NCBI GenBank assembly: GCA_021463345.1
Contig: JAJTYM010000005.1
Span: forward strand, 1-64,000
Direction of reading: 5' to 3'
From: Pseudobdellovibrionaceae bacterium
Lineage (GTDB): Bacteria > Bdellovibrionota > Bdellovibrionia > Bdellovibrionales > JAMPXM01
Length of the DNA stretch: 64,000 bases
The notes under the pieces were generated by a model. That model had not been told where the DNA came from, did not search any database, and saw only the letters and a list, made by a program, of their open reading frames with translations. The position numbers and the translations under genes were made by a program. Positions 54,194 to 63,441 of the stretch are shown here, piece after piece. The first letter of the stretch is position 1, and each line of letters begins with the position of its first letter.

Positions 54194-55728
54194 GGCTGTT
54201 CACCTGCTTTCGGCGAAGGGGCGGCGACCGCGCGTTTCATGATCGCCTCTTGGCTGTATTCGGGCCTGGAAAGCTCCCCGGTCCGCATCCCCTGGTTGAG
54301 GATGACGATGCGGTCGGCGAGCGCCATCAGCTCCGGGAGGTCGGAGCTGACGATGAGCAGGCTCTTGCCCTCGGCCGCGAGTTTGAAGAGGATCTCGTAG
54401 ATTTCGAATTTCGCGCCGACGTCCACGCCGCGCGTGGGTTCGTCCATCAGGATCACGTCGGGGTTCGTCTGCAGGGCGCGGCCGATGATGACCTTCTGCT
54501 GGTTCCCGCCGGAAAGCTCCTGGATCTTCTGCTCGACGCCTCGAGCCTTGGTGTTCAGCCGCCGCAAGCTTCGCTCGGAGAGCTCGCGCTCGGCGCGCGC
54601 CCGGATGATCTTGAGCAGGCCGCCGCTCGCCAGTCGCGCCAGGGCGACGTTCTCGTCGAGCGAGCGGCCCGGCAGGATGCTGTCGCGCTTACGGTCTTCG
54701 CCGACGAACGCGATCCCCTCGCGGAGCGCCCGGCGGGCGCTCCGCGAGGGGATCGCGCGCCCATTGAGGAACAAGCCGCCCGTGGTCGCGATGCCGCGGT
54801 CGCCGAAAATCCCTTGCAGCAGTTCGGAACGCCCCGAACCGAGCAGGCCGGCGAAGCCGAGGATCTCGCCTTTGCGGAGCTCGAAAGAGACGGGGCCGAA
54901 GAGCTTGCGCCCGCCCGGGACGCGGCCGGCGAATCCGTCGGCGACGAGAACCGCTTCGCCGAGCGGCCGCGCGGGCGGGTCGGGGAAGAGGCGGTCGAGC
55001 GGGCGGCCGACCATCTGCTGGACGAGCTTGTCCTCGGGGAGGTCCGCGGCGGCGGCGGTGTGCACCGTCCGCCCGTCGCGCAGGACCGCGATGCGGTCGG
55101 CGAGTGCGTAGACCTCCTCCGTCTTGTGCGAGATGTAGACGAGCCCCTTGCCTTGGGCGCGCAGGTCCTTCATCAGGTGGAAGAGCGTCGTCACTTCGCG
55201 GGGCGTGAGCGCCGAGGTCGGTTCGTCGAGGATCAGCACGCGGCCGCGGCGGGAGAGGGCCTTGGCGATCTCGACAAGCTGCTGTTGGCCCACGCTCAGA
55301 TCGCCCATTTTGTCTGATGGTTCGCACGCGGCGCCGACTCTCCCGATCCAGGCGGCGGCCTCGCTCTCGAGCGTCGCCCAGTCGACCAAGCCGCCGAAGC
55401 GCTTCGGCCAGTGGCCGACGAACAGGTTCTCGGCCACGGTGAGGTGGGGGAAGCCCGAGAGTTCCTGATGGATGATCGCGATGCCGGCGCGTTCGGCGTC
55501 GAGCGGCGAACGGAATGCGCGCTCCTCGCCGTCGATCCGGACGCGCCCTTCGAAGGATCCGGCCGGGTACGCCCCGCTCAGGATTTTCATCAAAGTGCTT
55601 TTGCCCGCGCCGTTTTCGCCGACGAGGGCGAGGATCTCGCCGCTGCGGATTTCGAGGTCCACGCCGTCCAGGGCTTTGACGCCGGGGAAACGCTTGGTGA
55701 CTTGTTCAAGGCGAACGAGAGCCGCCAA
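54190..55728 (-). CDS. xylG: Xylose-type ABC transporter ATP-binding protein
   Basis: A 512-residue ATPase with two ABC modules, as usual for monosaccharide importers. The first has Walker A GENGAGKST, signature LSVGQQQLVEIAKAL and Walker B ILDEPTSALT. The second has a degenerate P-loop (GLLGSGRSE), signature LSGGNQQKV and MDEPTRGVD. GAYPAGSFEG with ERAGIAIIHQEL is the XylG-type variant. It begins three bases after the binding-protein stop and overlaps the permease by four bases. Confidence 0.9.
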   Translation of the reverse strand: MAALVRLEQVTKRFPGVKALDGVDLEIRSGEILALVGENGAGKSTLMKILSGAYPAGSFEGRVRIDGEERAFRSPLDAERAGIAIIHQELSGFPHLTVAENLFVGHWPKRFGGLVDWATLESEAAAWIGRVGAACEPSDKMGDLSVGQQQLVEIAKALSRRGRVLILDEPTSALTPREVTTLFHLMKDLRAQGKGLVYISHKTEEVYALADRIAVLRDGRTVHTAAAADLPEDKLVQQMVGRPLDRLFPDPPARPLGEAVLVADGFAGRVPGGRKLFGPVSFELRKGEILGFAGLLGSGRSELLQGIFGDRGIATTGGLFLNGRAIPSRSARRALREGIAFVGEDRKRDSILPGRSLDENVALARLASGGLLKIIRARAERELSERSLRRLNTKARGVEQKIQELSGGNQQKVIIGRALQTNPDVILMDEPTRGVDVGAKFEIYEILFKLAAEGKSLLIVSSDLPELMALADRIVILNQGMRTGELSRPEYSQEAIMKRAVAAPSPKAGEQP

Positions 55729-55731
55729 GGG

Positions 55732-56787
55732 TCACTTGCCCGCGCCGCCGATGACGGCCGCCTTGTCGTGGAAGCCCGTTTTGAATATCCGCTCCTCGAC
55801 GTTGCTCTTGTCGATCGGGTACACGGGCGTGGCGATCACCGGCACTTGATAGCGGCCGCTGGCGACCGTTCCCGTGGGAACGGGTTTTTGACCGGTGGCG
55901 AGCTTGTAGGCGACTTGCGCCGACGTCTTCGCCAAAGGCGCGATGTCTTTCAGGACCTCGAGGGATTGTTTGCCCGCGACGATGTTCTTGATCGCGGCCA
56001 GGTCGGCGTCGGCGCCGGCGACGAACACTTTGCCGGCCAAGCCCTGTTCGGCGAGCGCCTGCACCGCGCCCTGGGCCATGCCGGAGTTGTTGGCGAGCAC
56101 GGCGTCGATCGCGTTCTTGTGCCGCGTGAGCGCGTTTTCGACCGTCGCCATCGCGAGCGAAGAGCTCCAGTTGTCATGGCTGCGCTCGACGACGATCTTG
56201 ACGCCGGGGTGCTTCGCCAGCACCGCTTTCAAGCCGCGGGTGATCTCGTTGGCGACCGAGTGGCCGGCTTGACCGAGCAGGAGGACGTAATTGCCCTTGC
56301 CTCCGGTGGCTTTCACCGCGGCTTCGGCCTGGAGCACGCCGACCTGGAACGAATCCTGGGTGACGTAGAAGTCGACGGGCGCGTCGGCGATCAGGCGGTC
56401 GTAGGCGACGACCGGGACTTTGTCCTGGTGAGCGAGGCGCACGAGATTGGCGGCCGCCTGGGAATTGACCGGTTGGATGATGAGGGCGTCGACACCCATG
56501 GAAAGGAGGTTTTCGACCTTGGCCGTTTGGGTCTGGGGATTGTTTTCAGCCGAAACCAAGACGGGCTCGAAGCCGAGTGCCTTGGCCTCTTCCAGGAAAA
56601 ACCTCTGGTCCTTCTGGTAGCGCTCCTCTTGGAGGGTCGAGAGGATGAATCCGATTTTGATTTTTTTCGCGGCCTTTTCGCCTTTGGCGGCGAACGCCGG
56701 GCGCACGGCGAGAAACAAGAGCGCCGCCGCGAAGAAGACCAGGCGGGCGATGGACAGAGCGAAATCCTTGGCAGTGGCTTGGCGCAT
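55732..56787 (-). CDS. xylF: Xylose-type ABC transporter substrate-binding protein
   Basis: A 351-residue periplasmic binding protein with a signal peptide (ending RPAFA). Matches to XylF include EERYQKDQRFFLEEAKALG, QTQTAKVENLLSMGVDALIIQPVNSQ (in part), VPVVAYDRLIADAPVDFYV (in part) and VLANNSGMAQGAVQAL. ATG 56787 with a GGGGG-rich stretch upstream is preferred to the TTG at 56799. It is the first gene of the xylFGH operon. No xylose isomerase, xylulokinase or XylR regulator is in the window. Confidence 0.9.
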   Translation of the reverse strand: MRQATAKDFALSIARLVFFAAALLFLAVRPAFAAKGEKAAKKIKIGFILSTLQEERYQKDQRFFLEEAKALGFEPVLVSAENNPQTQTAKVENLLSMGVDALIIQPVNSQAAANLVRLAHQDKVPVVAYDRLIADAPVDFYVTQDSFQVGVLQAEAAVKATGGKGNYVLLLGQAGHSVANEITRGLKAVLAKHPGVKIVVERSHDNWSSSLAMATVENALTRHKNAIDAVLANNSGMAQGAVQALAEQGLAGKVFVAGADADLAAIKNIVAGKQSLEVLKDIAPLAKTSAQVAYKLATGQKPVPTGTVASGRYQVPVIATPVYPIDKSNVEERIFKTGFHDKAAVIGGAGK

Positions 56788-57108
56788 TCGGACCCCCAAC
56801 GGAAACCCCGGCGAACGATCAGATCCGGAGGGCCGATTTGGGCGATCGGGCCTGGACGATCGGATTCTCGTGACTGAAACGCTCGAGCGGCCGTTTGCAA
56901 ACCCCTACGGCCGAAATGAGCAGCGCCGTTTGTAGCCGGGGACGGAGAAGGGGTCAATTCTCGGCTAAAGGCTCGATCGACCTGGTATCTGCGGCGCGTT
57001 GGCGTTTCCGTTGGCAAAATACGACGCCCGCGCTTGAATGGATGGGAACGATCAGCCCCATGCCGCGCTTTCGCCGCGCGCCGCGGGTCAGGAAAGGACT
57101 GGTTGCCG
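56788..57108. other. Divergent intergenic region between xylF and the transglutaminase gene
   Basis: About 320 bp without a gene. It holds several GATCGG/CGATC-like short repeats and a 10-bp palindrome GTTTGCAAAC at 56893-56902 that could be a LacI-type operator. I see no convincing promoter pair. Confidence 0.4.
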
Positions 57109-59007
57109 ATGCTTTCGCGCCGCTTCCATGGTTTTGCCTTCGCCCTCGCTGTTTTCCTCACGCTTCTCGCGCCGCACCCCGCTTCGGCGCGCAAGGCGAC
57201 GCCTGACGACGTGGGTTCGGTGATCGAGTTCGATCGCCGCCGGTTCGATGTCAAAGCCGACGGCCGGTACACCTTCCGCGGCGAGTACCAGATCCGCATC
57301 GTCAACGAAAACGGGCGCGACAGCCAAAGCGAACAGGCGCTGGCGTTCAACTCCGGGGCGAGCACGCTGCGCGTCCTCGCCGCGCGCGTGATCGGCGCCG
57401 AGGGCCGGGCGGTCGACGTGCCCAAGCGCAACATCGAGCTTCGCGAGGCCGGCGAGAGCATCAAATTCTTCGATACGCAGAAACAAATGATCATCTCGTT
57501 CCCGAACGTGCGCATCGGTTCCCGGATCTTCGTCAGCTACGAGATCCGCTTCTCCGAGGTGCCGGCGCCGGGCCAGTTCAGCGCGACGGTCTACGCCGAT
57601 CGCGCCTTGACCGAAGCGATGTCGGTCGAGATCGTCTCCGACCGGCCGTTGGCGCGCTGGGCGAGCGATCCCGGCCGGCGTTTCGCGTTCGAGTCGGATC
57701 GGGTGGGGACGCGTTTCCGCGAGGTCGCCAAGTCGGTCAAGCCCCTCGACTTGGCGATCGTCGATGAGGACTTCCAGGCGTTCGACCCCGCCGGGGAGAC
57801 GGTTTTTTCTTACTCGACCGTGAAGGCGTGGGGCGAGTACGCGCCCTCGCTGATCGCCGAGATCGAAAAGCTCACTTCGGCGAGGCTGCCGGAAAGCCTC
57901 GCCGGGATCGTCGCGCAGGTCGATCGCCGCGCTCCCGTCGTCGATCAGCTGAACCGGGTGACGTCGCTGATGAACGAGGAATTCCGTTATTTCGGCGACT
58001 GGCGCCGCCGCAACGGCACGCACGCGCCGCGCTCGCTGGAGAGCGTCGCCGAAAGCCGTTACGGCGACTGCAAGGACCTGTCGCTGGTGGCGGCCGCGCT
58101 CTTCCGCGCGCTCGGGTTCAAGGCGTACCAGGCGTGGATTTACCGGGGCGAAGAGCCGTACAACCCGCGGGCCTACGAGTTGCCGTCGGACGCGCTTTTC
58201 AACCACGCCGTGACCTATGTGGAAGCCGGGGGGAAGGCGTATTGGGTCGATCCGACCAACGCCGTCAGTTTCGCGCAGGGGATTTTCGTCGACATCGCGG
58301 ACAGGCCGGCGTTCGTGCTCAATCCCGAGAAGCCGGCTTTGATCGACACGCCGACGATGAGGGCGGAGGAGTCCGCGTGGTCATCGGACATCCGCCTCGA
58401 GGTCGCCGGGAACGGAGAGGTCAAAGCCAAGGGGACGGTGCGCTCCTCGGGGCGCATGGCGATCCTCATGACGTCGAACAACTTTTTCCATTCGCCGGAG
58501 AGCAACGACTACTGGTTGATCCGGTCTATCTCCGGTTCCGAGCGCGTGGTCGGTTTCAAGGTCGGGGATTACGAACGGCGTTCGCGCGTCGTGGGCGATC
58601 TGGCGATCGACGTCGAATACCGCCTCGAAGACATCGGCTTGCGCACGTCGGCGGGCCTCGGTTTCCCGCTCGCTCGCGACCCCGTGGTCGACGCCGCGCT
58701 CGTCGACGCTCGCGACCGCTTGGCCGGCATCTGGCTCGGCGCGCCCAAGACCGGAGTGCAGCGCTTTGAGATCGCCAACGTGAGGAAAGTGGGGAACGAG
58801 AATCTGGATTGCTCGATCGAGTCGCCGTGGGCGAAGTTCTCGCGCCGGGTCCGGGCGACCCCGCGCGGCGTCTCGATCACGGATCGAGTGGAGTCGCTGC
58901 GGAAGCTGATCCCGGTCGCGGATCACCGGAGCCCGGAGTTCGCGGCGTTCCAGAAGCGGGTGAAAGACTGTTTTTATCGCGCGGCCGTGGTCCTTCAGTT
59001 GCGTTGA
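57109..59007 (+). CDS. Exported DUF3857 / transglutaminase-like protein
   Basis: A 632-residue exported protein with signal peptide (ending PHPASA). The N-terminal DUF3857 domain (about 30-230) contains the typical YEIRF strand pairs. A transglutaminase-like domain follows with the Cys-His-Asp triad in RYGDCKDLS (Cys321), LFNHAVTY (His366) and WVDPTN (Asp381), so it may be a peptidase or crosslinking enzyme. The C-terminal about 180 residues are beta-rich. ATG 57109 is chosen for the signal peptide; an in-frame ATG at 57034 is less likely. The last 131 bp overlap a convergent gene. Confidence 0.85.
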   Translation: MLSRRFHGFAFALAVFLTLLAPHPASARKATPDDVGSVIEFDRRRFDVKADGRYTFRGEYQIRIVNENGRDSQSEQALAFNSGASTLRVLAARVIGAEGRAVDVPKRNIELREAGESIKFFDTQKQMIISFPNVRIGSRIFVSYEIRFSEVPAPGQFSATVYADRALTEAMSVEIVSDRPLARWASDPGRRFAFESDRVGTRFREVAKSVKPLDLAIVDEDFQAFDPAGETVFSYSTVKAWGEYAPSLIAEIEKLTSARLPESLAGIVAQVDRRAPVVDQLNRVTSLMNEEFRYFGDWRRRNGTHAPRSLESVAESRYGDCKDLSLVAAALFRALGFKAYQAWIYRGEEPYNPRAYELPSDALFNHAVTYVEAGGKAYWVDPTNAVSFAQGIFVDIADRPAFVLNPEKPALIDTPTMRAEESAWSSDIRLEVAGNGEVKAKGTVRSSGRMAILMTSNNFFHSPESNDYWLIRSISGSERVVGFKVGDYERRSRVVGDLAIDVEYRLEDIGLRTSAGLGFPLARDPVVDAALVDARDRLAGIWLGAPKTGVQRFEIANVRKVGNENLDCSIESPWAKFSRRVRATPRGVSITDRVESLRKLIPVADHRSPEFAAFQKRVKDCFYRAAVVLQLR

Positions 59008-60238
59008 CGGTTGTGTTGACAGCGCCTTCCTCGGCCGCCGGGGCCTCGTTCGCCTCGGTTTCCTCTTCGGGCGTGTCGGGGGCCTCTGGCCAGAGATCGG
59101 GTTCGTCGGCGTCCGTCTTGAGAGGCGCCAGCTTCGGCAAAGCGCCCGCCGCCGTGGCCGGCGCCGCCGGCACGCCGCGGTCGGCGAGCGTCGCCACCGC
59201 TCGATAGCACTCTTCGCGGCGCGTGTTCTTGTGGCGGCGGGAGCCGGCGAAGATCAGCTGGCACGAGCGTCGCGCCTCCGCTTCGCCGCCGAGATCCAAG
59301 AGCGCCGCCGCCGTCAGGCATGCGAGCGCGTCGCGCTCGGTCCAATTCACTTTCTTCTCGCCGCAATGACCGAATCGCGGATTTGCGCCGCCGGGGCCTT
59401 TGGCGAGGTTGTGCCAGATGCTGCCGCCGACCACGCAGGCCGCGCGTTCGACGTCATCGTTTTTGCCGGCCGTCAGCGCGGAGCACGCGCCCGGGAGGCT
59501 CGCCGCCTTGCGGTTCCACTCGAGGGCCAGGGCGCGCGCGTTCACGCAACCGCGGTAGCCTTGCTGGAATTGGCGTTGGTCGAAATACCGCGCGCACAGC
59601 CTGTTCTGCTCGGCCGTGCCCGCTCCCTGCGAGGGCGAGACCGTTTCCGCGGCGAGGCTCAGCCCCACCGCGCACGGACCGATGAAGGCGCGCTCGATGG
59701 AGAAATCCGAGCACAGCGCCAAACGCGGCTTCTTCGTGGGCTCCTTGGACTCGAAGGCGAGCGTCGCTCCGACCCAACACGATTCCTGCAGGAACGCGTC
59801 GGTCTCGGTGTGCAGGGGGTAGTGGTCCTGGCAGAGTTTCATGCGCGCCGAGAACGTATCCCGTTTCCGGGCGCCGTCGTCGGCGATTTGAACGCCGAGT
59901 CGGCAGGCGAGCAGGGAGCGGGTCTTGGTTTGCGTGAGCGCCGCGCATTGGGAAAACGCGCGCTCGGCGCGCCCTTCGGCTTGGTCCCGTTCTTGCGCCG
60001 ACTCCCGGAAAAGGACCAGGCCCAGGTAGCAGGACGTTTTCGACAGACCCTGGACCGAAGCCGGAAAGTGGGAGTCGCAGTGCCGGCGCGCCCCCGGATC
60101 GATGGCGGCTACCGTTTTGGCGTCGAGCGCTCGTTTGGGCGGCTCGGTTTGCGCGTTTGCGGCGATCGACGCCGTGGCGAGGAACGGGAGGAGGAGGAAG
60201 CGGCGGCGGAGCGTGAAACGGGACACAGAACGAAACAT
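58877..60238 (-). CDS. Secreted cysteine-rich repeat protein
   Basis: A 453-residue exported protein with signal peptide (ending SIAANA). Eight units of about 40-45 residues each contain a cysteine pair spaced by 12-17 residues (for example RHCDSHFPAS...TSCYLG; ARRSCQLI...EECYRAV), 16 cysteines in all. The pattern suggests alpha-hairpin repeats, each closed by a disulphide. The C-terminal about 70 residues are Glu/Pro/Ala-rich and low-complexity; they are encoded in the 131 bp overlapping the transglutaminase gene on the other strand. GGAAGGA precedes ATG 60238. Function unknown; repeat proteins of this kind often bind proteins. Confidence 0.75.
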   Translation of the reverse strand: MFRSVSRFTLRRRFLLLPFLATASIAANAQTEPPKRALDAKTVAAIDPGARRHCDSHFPASVQGLSKTSCYLGLVLFRESAQERDQAEGRAERAFSQCAALTQTKTRSLLACRLGVQIADDGARKRDTFSARMKLCQDHYPLHTETDAFLQESCWVGATLAFESKEPTKKPRLALCSDFSIERAFIGPCAVGLSLAAETVSPSQGAGTAEQNRLCARYFDQRQFQQGYRGCVNARALALEWNRKAASLPGACSALTAGKNDDVERAACVVGGSIWHNLAKGPGGANPRFGHCGEKKVNWTERDALACLTAAALLDLGGEAEARRSCQLIFAGSRRHKNTRREECYRAVATLADRGVPAAPATAAGALPKLAPLKTDADEPDLWPEAPDTPEEETEANEAPAAEEGAVNTTVNATEGPRPRDKNSLSPASGTPRTPGSGDPRPGSASAATPLDP

Positions 60239-60535
60239 GGGTCCTTCCCCGGCCCGGTCGCGCCGGGGCCGTCGCTCAGAGAGCGTGGATCGAGGCCTTA
60301 TCGACTCCGGCTCGGGCGAAGTTGAGTCCATGAACGCGTTCCGACGGGCGCGCCTCGACTCGACCCCGCCCGGCGCTCGGTGGAGAACGCGCGTCTTCAG
60401 GCGTGTTTCGAAACGTTACCCGGACCCGACTTCCGAATCAAAGAAACTTCAGTTCAGTTGCTTTCGTTTTCCAAATAGAATCCGATTTGAACCCGTCACA
60501 TCGCGAGTTTCGTCAGTTCGTCAGGAGGACAACGG

Positions 60536-62332
60536 ATGGCCACAGGAGGGCTCGCCGGGCGCACGTTGCTCATCGGAACCGCTCTGCTCATCGCTCACGC
60601 CGCTCCCGCCGAGGCGACCCGCCCGCTGGTGCACGCGTCGGGCGCGTTCGACGCTTTGCGGGTGTCCGAGCCACGCGATCTCGGGGCCGCGCTCTCGGGC
60701 GAAGTCACGGGACTTCGGCTCGAGGAGCCGAAGATGCGCGCGCGTTTCGTCGAGCGGGCGGAGCGGTTCCGCTCGTACCGGCTCGCCGGGAGGTCGGGCG
60801 CGGCCGCGTTCAGGCGCTACTGCGCCTCGCCGCGGGAGCGGGACAACGTGTATTGCGTGATCGAGGCCGGCGTGCTCGCCGAGAGAGCGGCCGCGGCGGC
60901 GGCCAAAGCCCGCGCGCGGCTCGCGGCCGGGAGCGGAGATGGACGGGCCGTGGCGGCCGCGCTCCGCGCGGCCGACGTGACCAAGCTCGCGGCGTACGGC
61001 GCCGCCGAGCTGTCCAGGGGCGCGGGCCGATTCAACGATTTCGAGGGCCTGACCGCGATCTCCCGCCGCATCGTCTCCGATCCCGCGTGCGCGCTCCCTC
61101 TCGTCGCCAACGCGCTGGCATCCAAGGCCGAGGAGTTCCTGCCCGACGCCGGGGTGATGGGCCTCGCCGGGGCTCTCTACGCCAAGGCGGCCCGTTGCGG
61201 CCCGGAGCCCCACGCCAGTCAAGCGCGTTTCCGCCAGGGACTGCTCGCCATCTGGGGTAAGAGGCCGGCGGAAGCCGAAGCCGCCATGCGGGCGCTCGTG
61301 GCCGCCCCGCAAGCGTCCGCGTTCCACGGCCGGGCGAAGTTCTGGCTGTACCAGCTCGCGCGTCGAGCGGGCGCCGAGGCGCGCGCGGCGGAGATGCGGG
61401 AATCGCTTTGGCGCGATCATGCGCTCAGTTTCCAGAACCTCGCGGTCAATGGACGCGATCCGCGCATCCGTCATCTCCTCGTCGGGACGGCCGCGCCTAA
61501 AATCGCCGTTCGCTCGCTCCTGCGCCCCGACGTGAATCCGTTCATCCGCGCCATCGAGGCTCTGCACGAGGCCGACGCCAAAGGGTTGGCGGCCGAGGTC
61601 GCCGAGCGCTCGTTGGCGAGGATCGGGGGGGCGGAGCCGGAAGTCCGTCTGTACGTCGCCGTCCTCATGCACCGCTCGGGCTCGGCGCTGGCGAAGTTCC
61701 GGGTCCTGACCGCGCTCTTCCAGGATGCGCCCCGGTTGATCTCGCGTTCCACGCTCGAAATGCTGTTCCCGAAACGGTATTTCGACGTCGTTCAACCCAA
61801 GGCGCGAGACATCGACCCGCTCCTTGTGCTTTCGCTCATCCGCCAGGAGTCCGCTTTCGATTCGAACGCGCACAGCGTCGCCGGGGCGCGCGGTTTGATG
61901 CAGGTGATGCCGGCGACGGCGCGCCACATCGCCTCGGTCCGGCGCGATCGCCTCTGGGACCCGCGCACCAACGTCGAAGTGGGCACGAAGTACCTGCGGC
62001 ACAGATTGGAGCGTTACGACGGCGACGTCGAGCTGACGCTGGCCGCTTACAACGCGGGCTTTTCGCGCGTCGATCGATGGATCAAGCGGTACCCGCTCGA
62101 GGACAAGCTGCTGTTCGTCGATCTCATCCCGTTCCGCGAAACGCGCGAGTACGTCTCGAGCATCCTGCGCAACTACTTTTGGTACACCCAGCTTTATGGC
62201 GCCCCCGCGGACGGCGGGCGGGCGGGCGCGTCGCTGACCGCGGGGGACAAAGTTTCGCGCATTCTCGAGGCGAACGCCGGAGCGGGCGCCGTGCCCGCCT
62301 CTCGGCGTCCCTCGGCCGATGAGATGGAGTGA
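60536..62332 (+). CDS. Soluble lytic murein transglycosylase (Slt70-like)
   Basis: A 598-residue exported enzyme that cleaves peptidoglycan glycan strands. A signal sequence (ending APAEA) is followed by a long helical, Ala/Arg-rich superhelical domain (about 30-410), then the SLT domain with the catalytic Glu438 in LIRQESAFDSNAHS, GLMQVMPATA and LAAYNAG, and a short disordered tail. AGGAGG seven bases before the ATG is a strong RBS. The stop is only four bases from the stop of the convergent barrel gene. Confidence 0.93.
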   Translation: MATGGLAGRTLLIGTALLIAHAAPAEATRPLVHASGAFDALRVSEPRDLGAALSGEVTGLRLEEPKMRARFVERAERFRSYRLAGRSGAAAFRRYCASPRERDNVYCVIEAGVLAERAAAAAAKARARLAAGSGDGRAVAAALRAADVTKLAAYGAAELSRGAGRFNDFEGLTAISRRIVSDPACALPLVANALASKAEEFLPDAGVMGLAGALYAKAARCGPEPHASQARFRQGLLAIWGKRPAEAEAAMRALVAAPQASAFHGRAKFWLYQLARRAGAEARAAEMRESLWRDHALSFQNLAVNGRDPRIRHLLVGTAAPKIAVRSLLRPDVNPFIRAIEALHEADAKGLAAEVAERSLARIGGAEPEVRLYVAVLMHRSGSALAKFRVLTALFQDAPRLISRSTLEMLFPKRYFDVVQPKARDIDPLLVLSLIRQESAFDSNAHSVAGARGLMQVMPATARHIASVRRDRLWDPRTNVEVGTKYLRHRLERYDGDVELTLAAYNAGFSRVDRWIKRYPLEDKLLFVDLIPFRETREYVSSILRNYFWYTQLYGAPADGGRAGASLTAGDKVSRILEANAGAGAVPASRRPSADEME

Positions 62333-62336
62333 GAGC

Positions 62337-63308
62337 TCAGAAATTCACCGCCAGGCGCGCTCCAAGCAACTGCGGGAAGCCGTCTTCCTCGAGTTCCTTC
62401 GTGAGAACGGCGTAGCGGAGCAAGACGTCCATCGTCGTGCGGCTCGTGCGGAAGAACTGGTAGCCGACGCCCGTCCCGAACGTGAAGCCGTCGGCGTCGT
62501 TGCCGATCGCGCTCTCGGCGAAGCCGTATCCCAGGTCGCCGGTCAGGTACGCCGCGCCGTTGGCCGTCGGCAGGAAGAACCAACTCGCGCCGGCGGCGAG
62601 GTTGTACATGCTCGCGTCCTCGCGGCCCGTGGAGAAGTTCGCTTCGCCGAGGACTTTCACCGAGGCGCGCGGATGGATGTCCCAAAGGTGGGCGGCGCTC
62701 AAGCTGTAGAACAAGTCGTCCGTTTCCACCCGGCGCATGAGCGCGGGGCCGAGGCCGAGGCTCCAATAGCGGTACATCTTGTTGCCGGGATTGAGTTGAT
62801 AGCCGGGTCGGGCGGAGCTGCGCGCGCCGGCCGCGGCCGCGGCCGCGCCGATCGGGTCGGGGCGCTGTTCGTCGGTTTCGCTCGTGGCGGCGCTGCGCGA
62901 ACCGAATTCCGGAGCGTCGTTCGCGGCGTATTCCTCGTCGCCGCGGATCGACGGGTCGTTGAGCGCGGCCATGGTCGCGCGGCGCGCGGCGCGGTCGAGC
63001 TCGCCCACGTCGCCGGCTTTCACCTGGCTGGCGTAAACGATTTCGTCCCCGCGTCGCCGCTCGACAGTGAGGATGTACGAGTCTCCGAGTTTCATGAGGC
63101 GCGGCTGGAGGGTGAACTCGGCCCTTCCCTCGTCCTCGACCACGCGGTCCCGGCCCATCCTCACGACGGAATTGTGGACGAGTTGGTGGACGGAATCGGC
63201 TTCTTCCTGAGTGGCGCCGGATTGGACGATCGTGTCGGTGACGAAGATGTCGGCCGCGACCGCGGGCGCCGCACCCAGCAGAACGGCGAGGCTGAAGAGA
63301 TGTTTCAT
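62337..63308 (-). CDS. Outer-membrane beta-barrel protein with N-terminal periplasmic domain
   Basis: A 323-residue exported protein with signal peptide (MKHLFSLAVLLGAAPAVAA). The first about 130 mature residues form a soluble domain with alternating strands (FTLQPRLMKLGDSYILTVERR, in part), an Ala-rich linker follows, and the last about 150 residues look like barrel strands (ASVKVLGEANFSTG, AYLTGDLGYGFAES, TTMDVLLRYAVL) ending in a terminal Phe (LAVNF). GAGGAA precedes ATG 63308. Such proteins are common uncharacterised surface proteins in the Bdellovibrionota. Confidence 0.8.
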   Translation of the reverse strand: MKHLFSLAVLLGAAPAVAADIFVTDTIVQSGATQEEADSVHQLVHNSVVRMGRDRVVEDEGRAEFTLQPRLMKLGDSYILTVERRRGDEIVYASQVKAGDVGELDRAARRATMAALNDPSIRGDEEYAANDAPEFGSRSAATSETDEQRPDPIGAAAAAAGARSSARPGYQLNPGNKMYRYWSLGLGPALMRRVETDDLFYSLSAAHLWDIHPRASVKVLGEANFSTGREDASMYNLAAGASWFFLPTANGAAYLTGDLGYGFAESAIGNDADGFTFGTGVGYQFFRTSRTTMDVLLRYAVLTKELEEDGFPQLLGARLAVNF

Positions 63309-63441
63309 GGCGGGTTCCTCCCTCTCAAAAGAGTTCGTCGATGGTTCCGCGTCGAGCGCGTCGCCGGACAGCATCCGGCACCCCGAAGGCCGAACGCGAG
63401 AGGAAACCGGTTTGTGTCGAGATCTAAAACCGCGGGCGCGC

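Noticed and set aside
56893-56902. GTTTGCAAAC palindrome as a sugar-repressor operator
   Set aside because: A 10-bp palindrome alone is too weak, and no LacI- or XylR-type regulator is nearby.
60405-60414. GTTTCGAAAC palindrome upstream of the Slt gene
   Set aside because: Too short to support a specific regulator and not repeated nearby.
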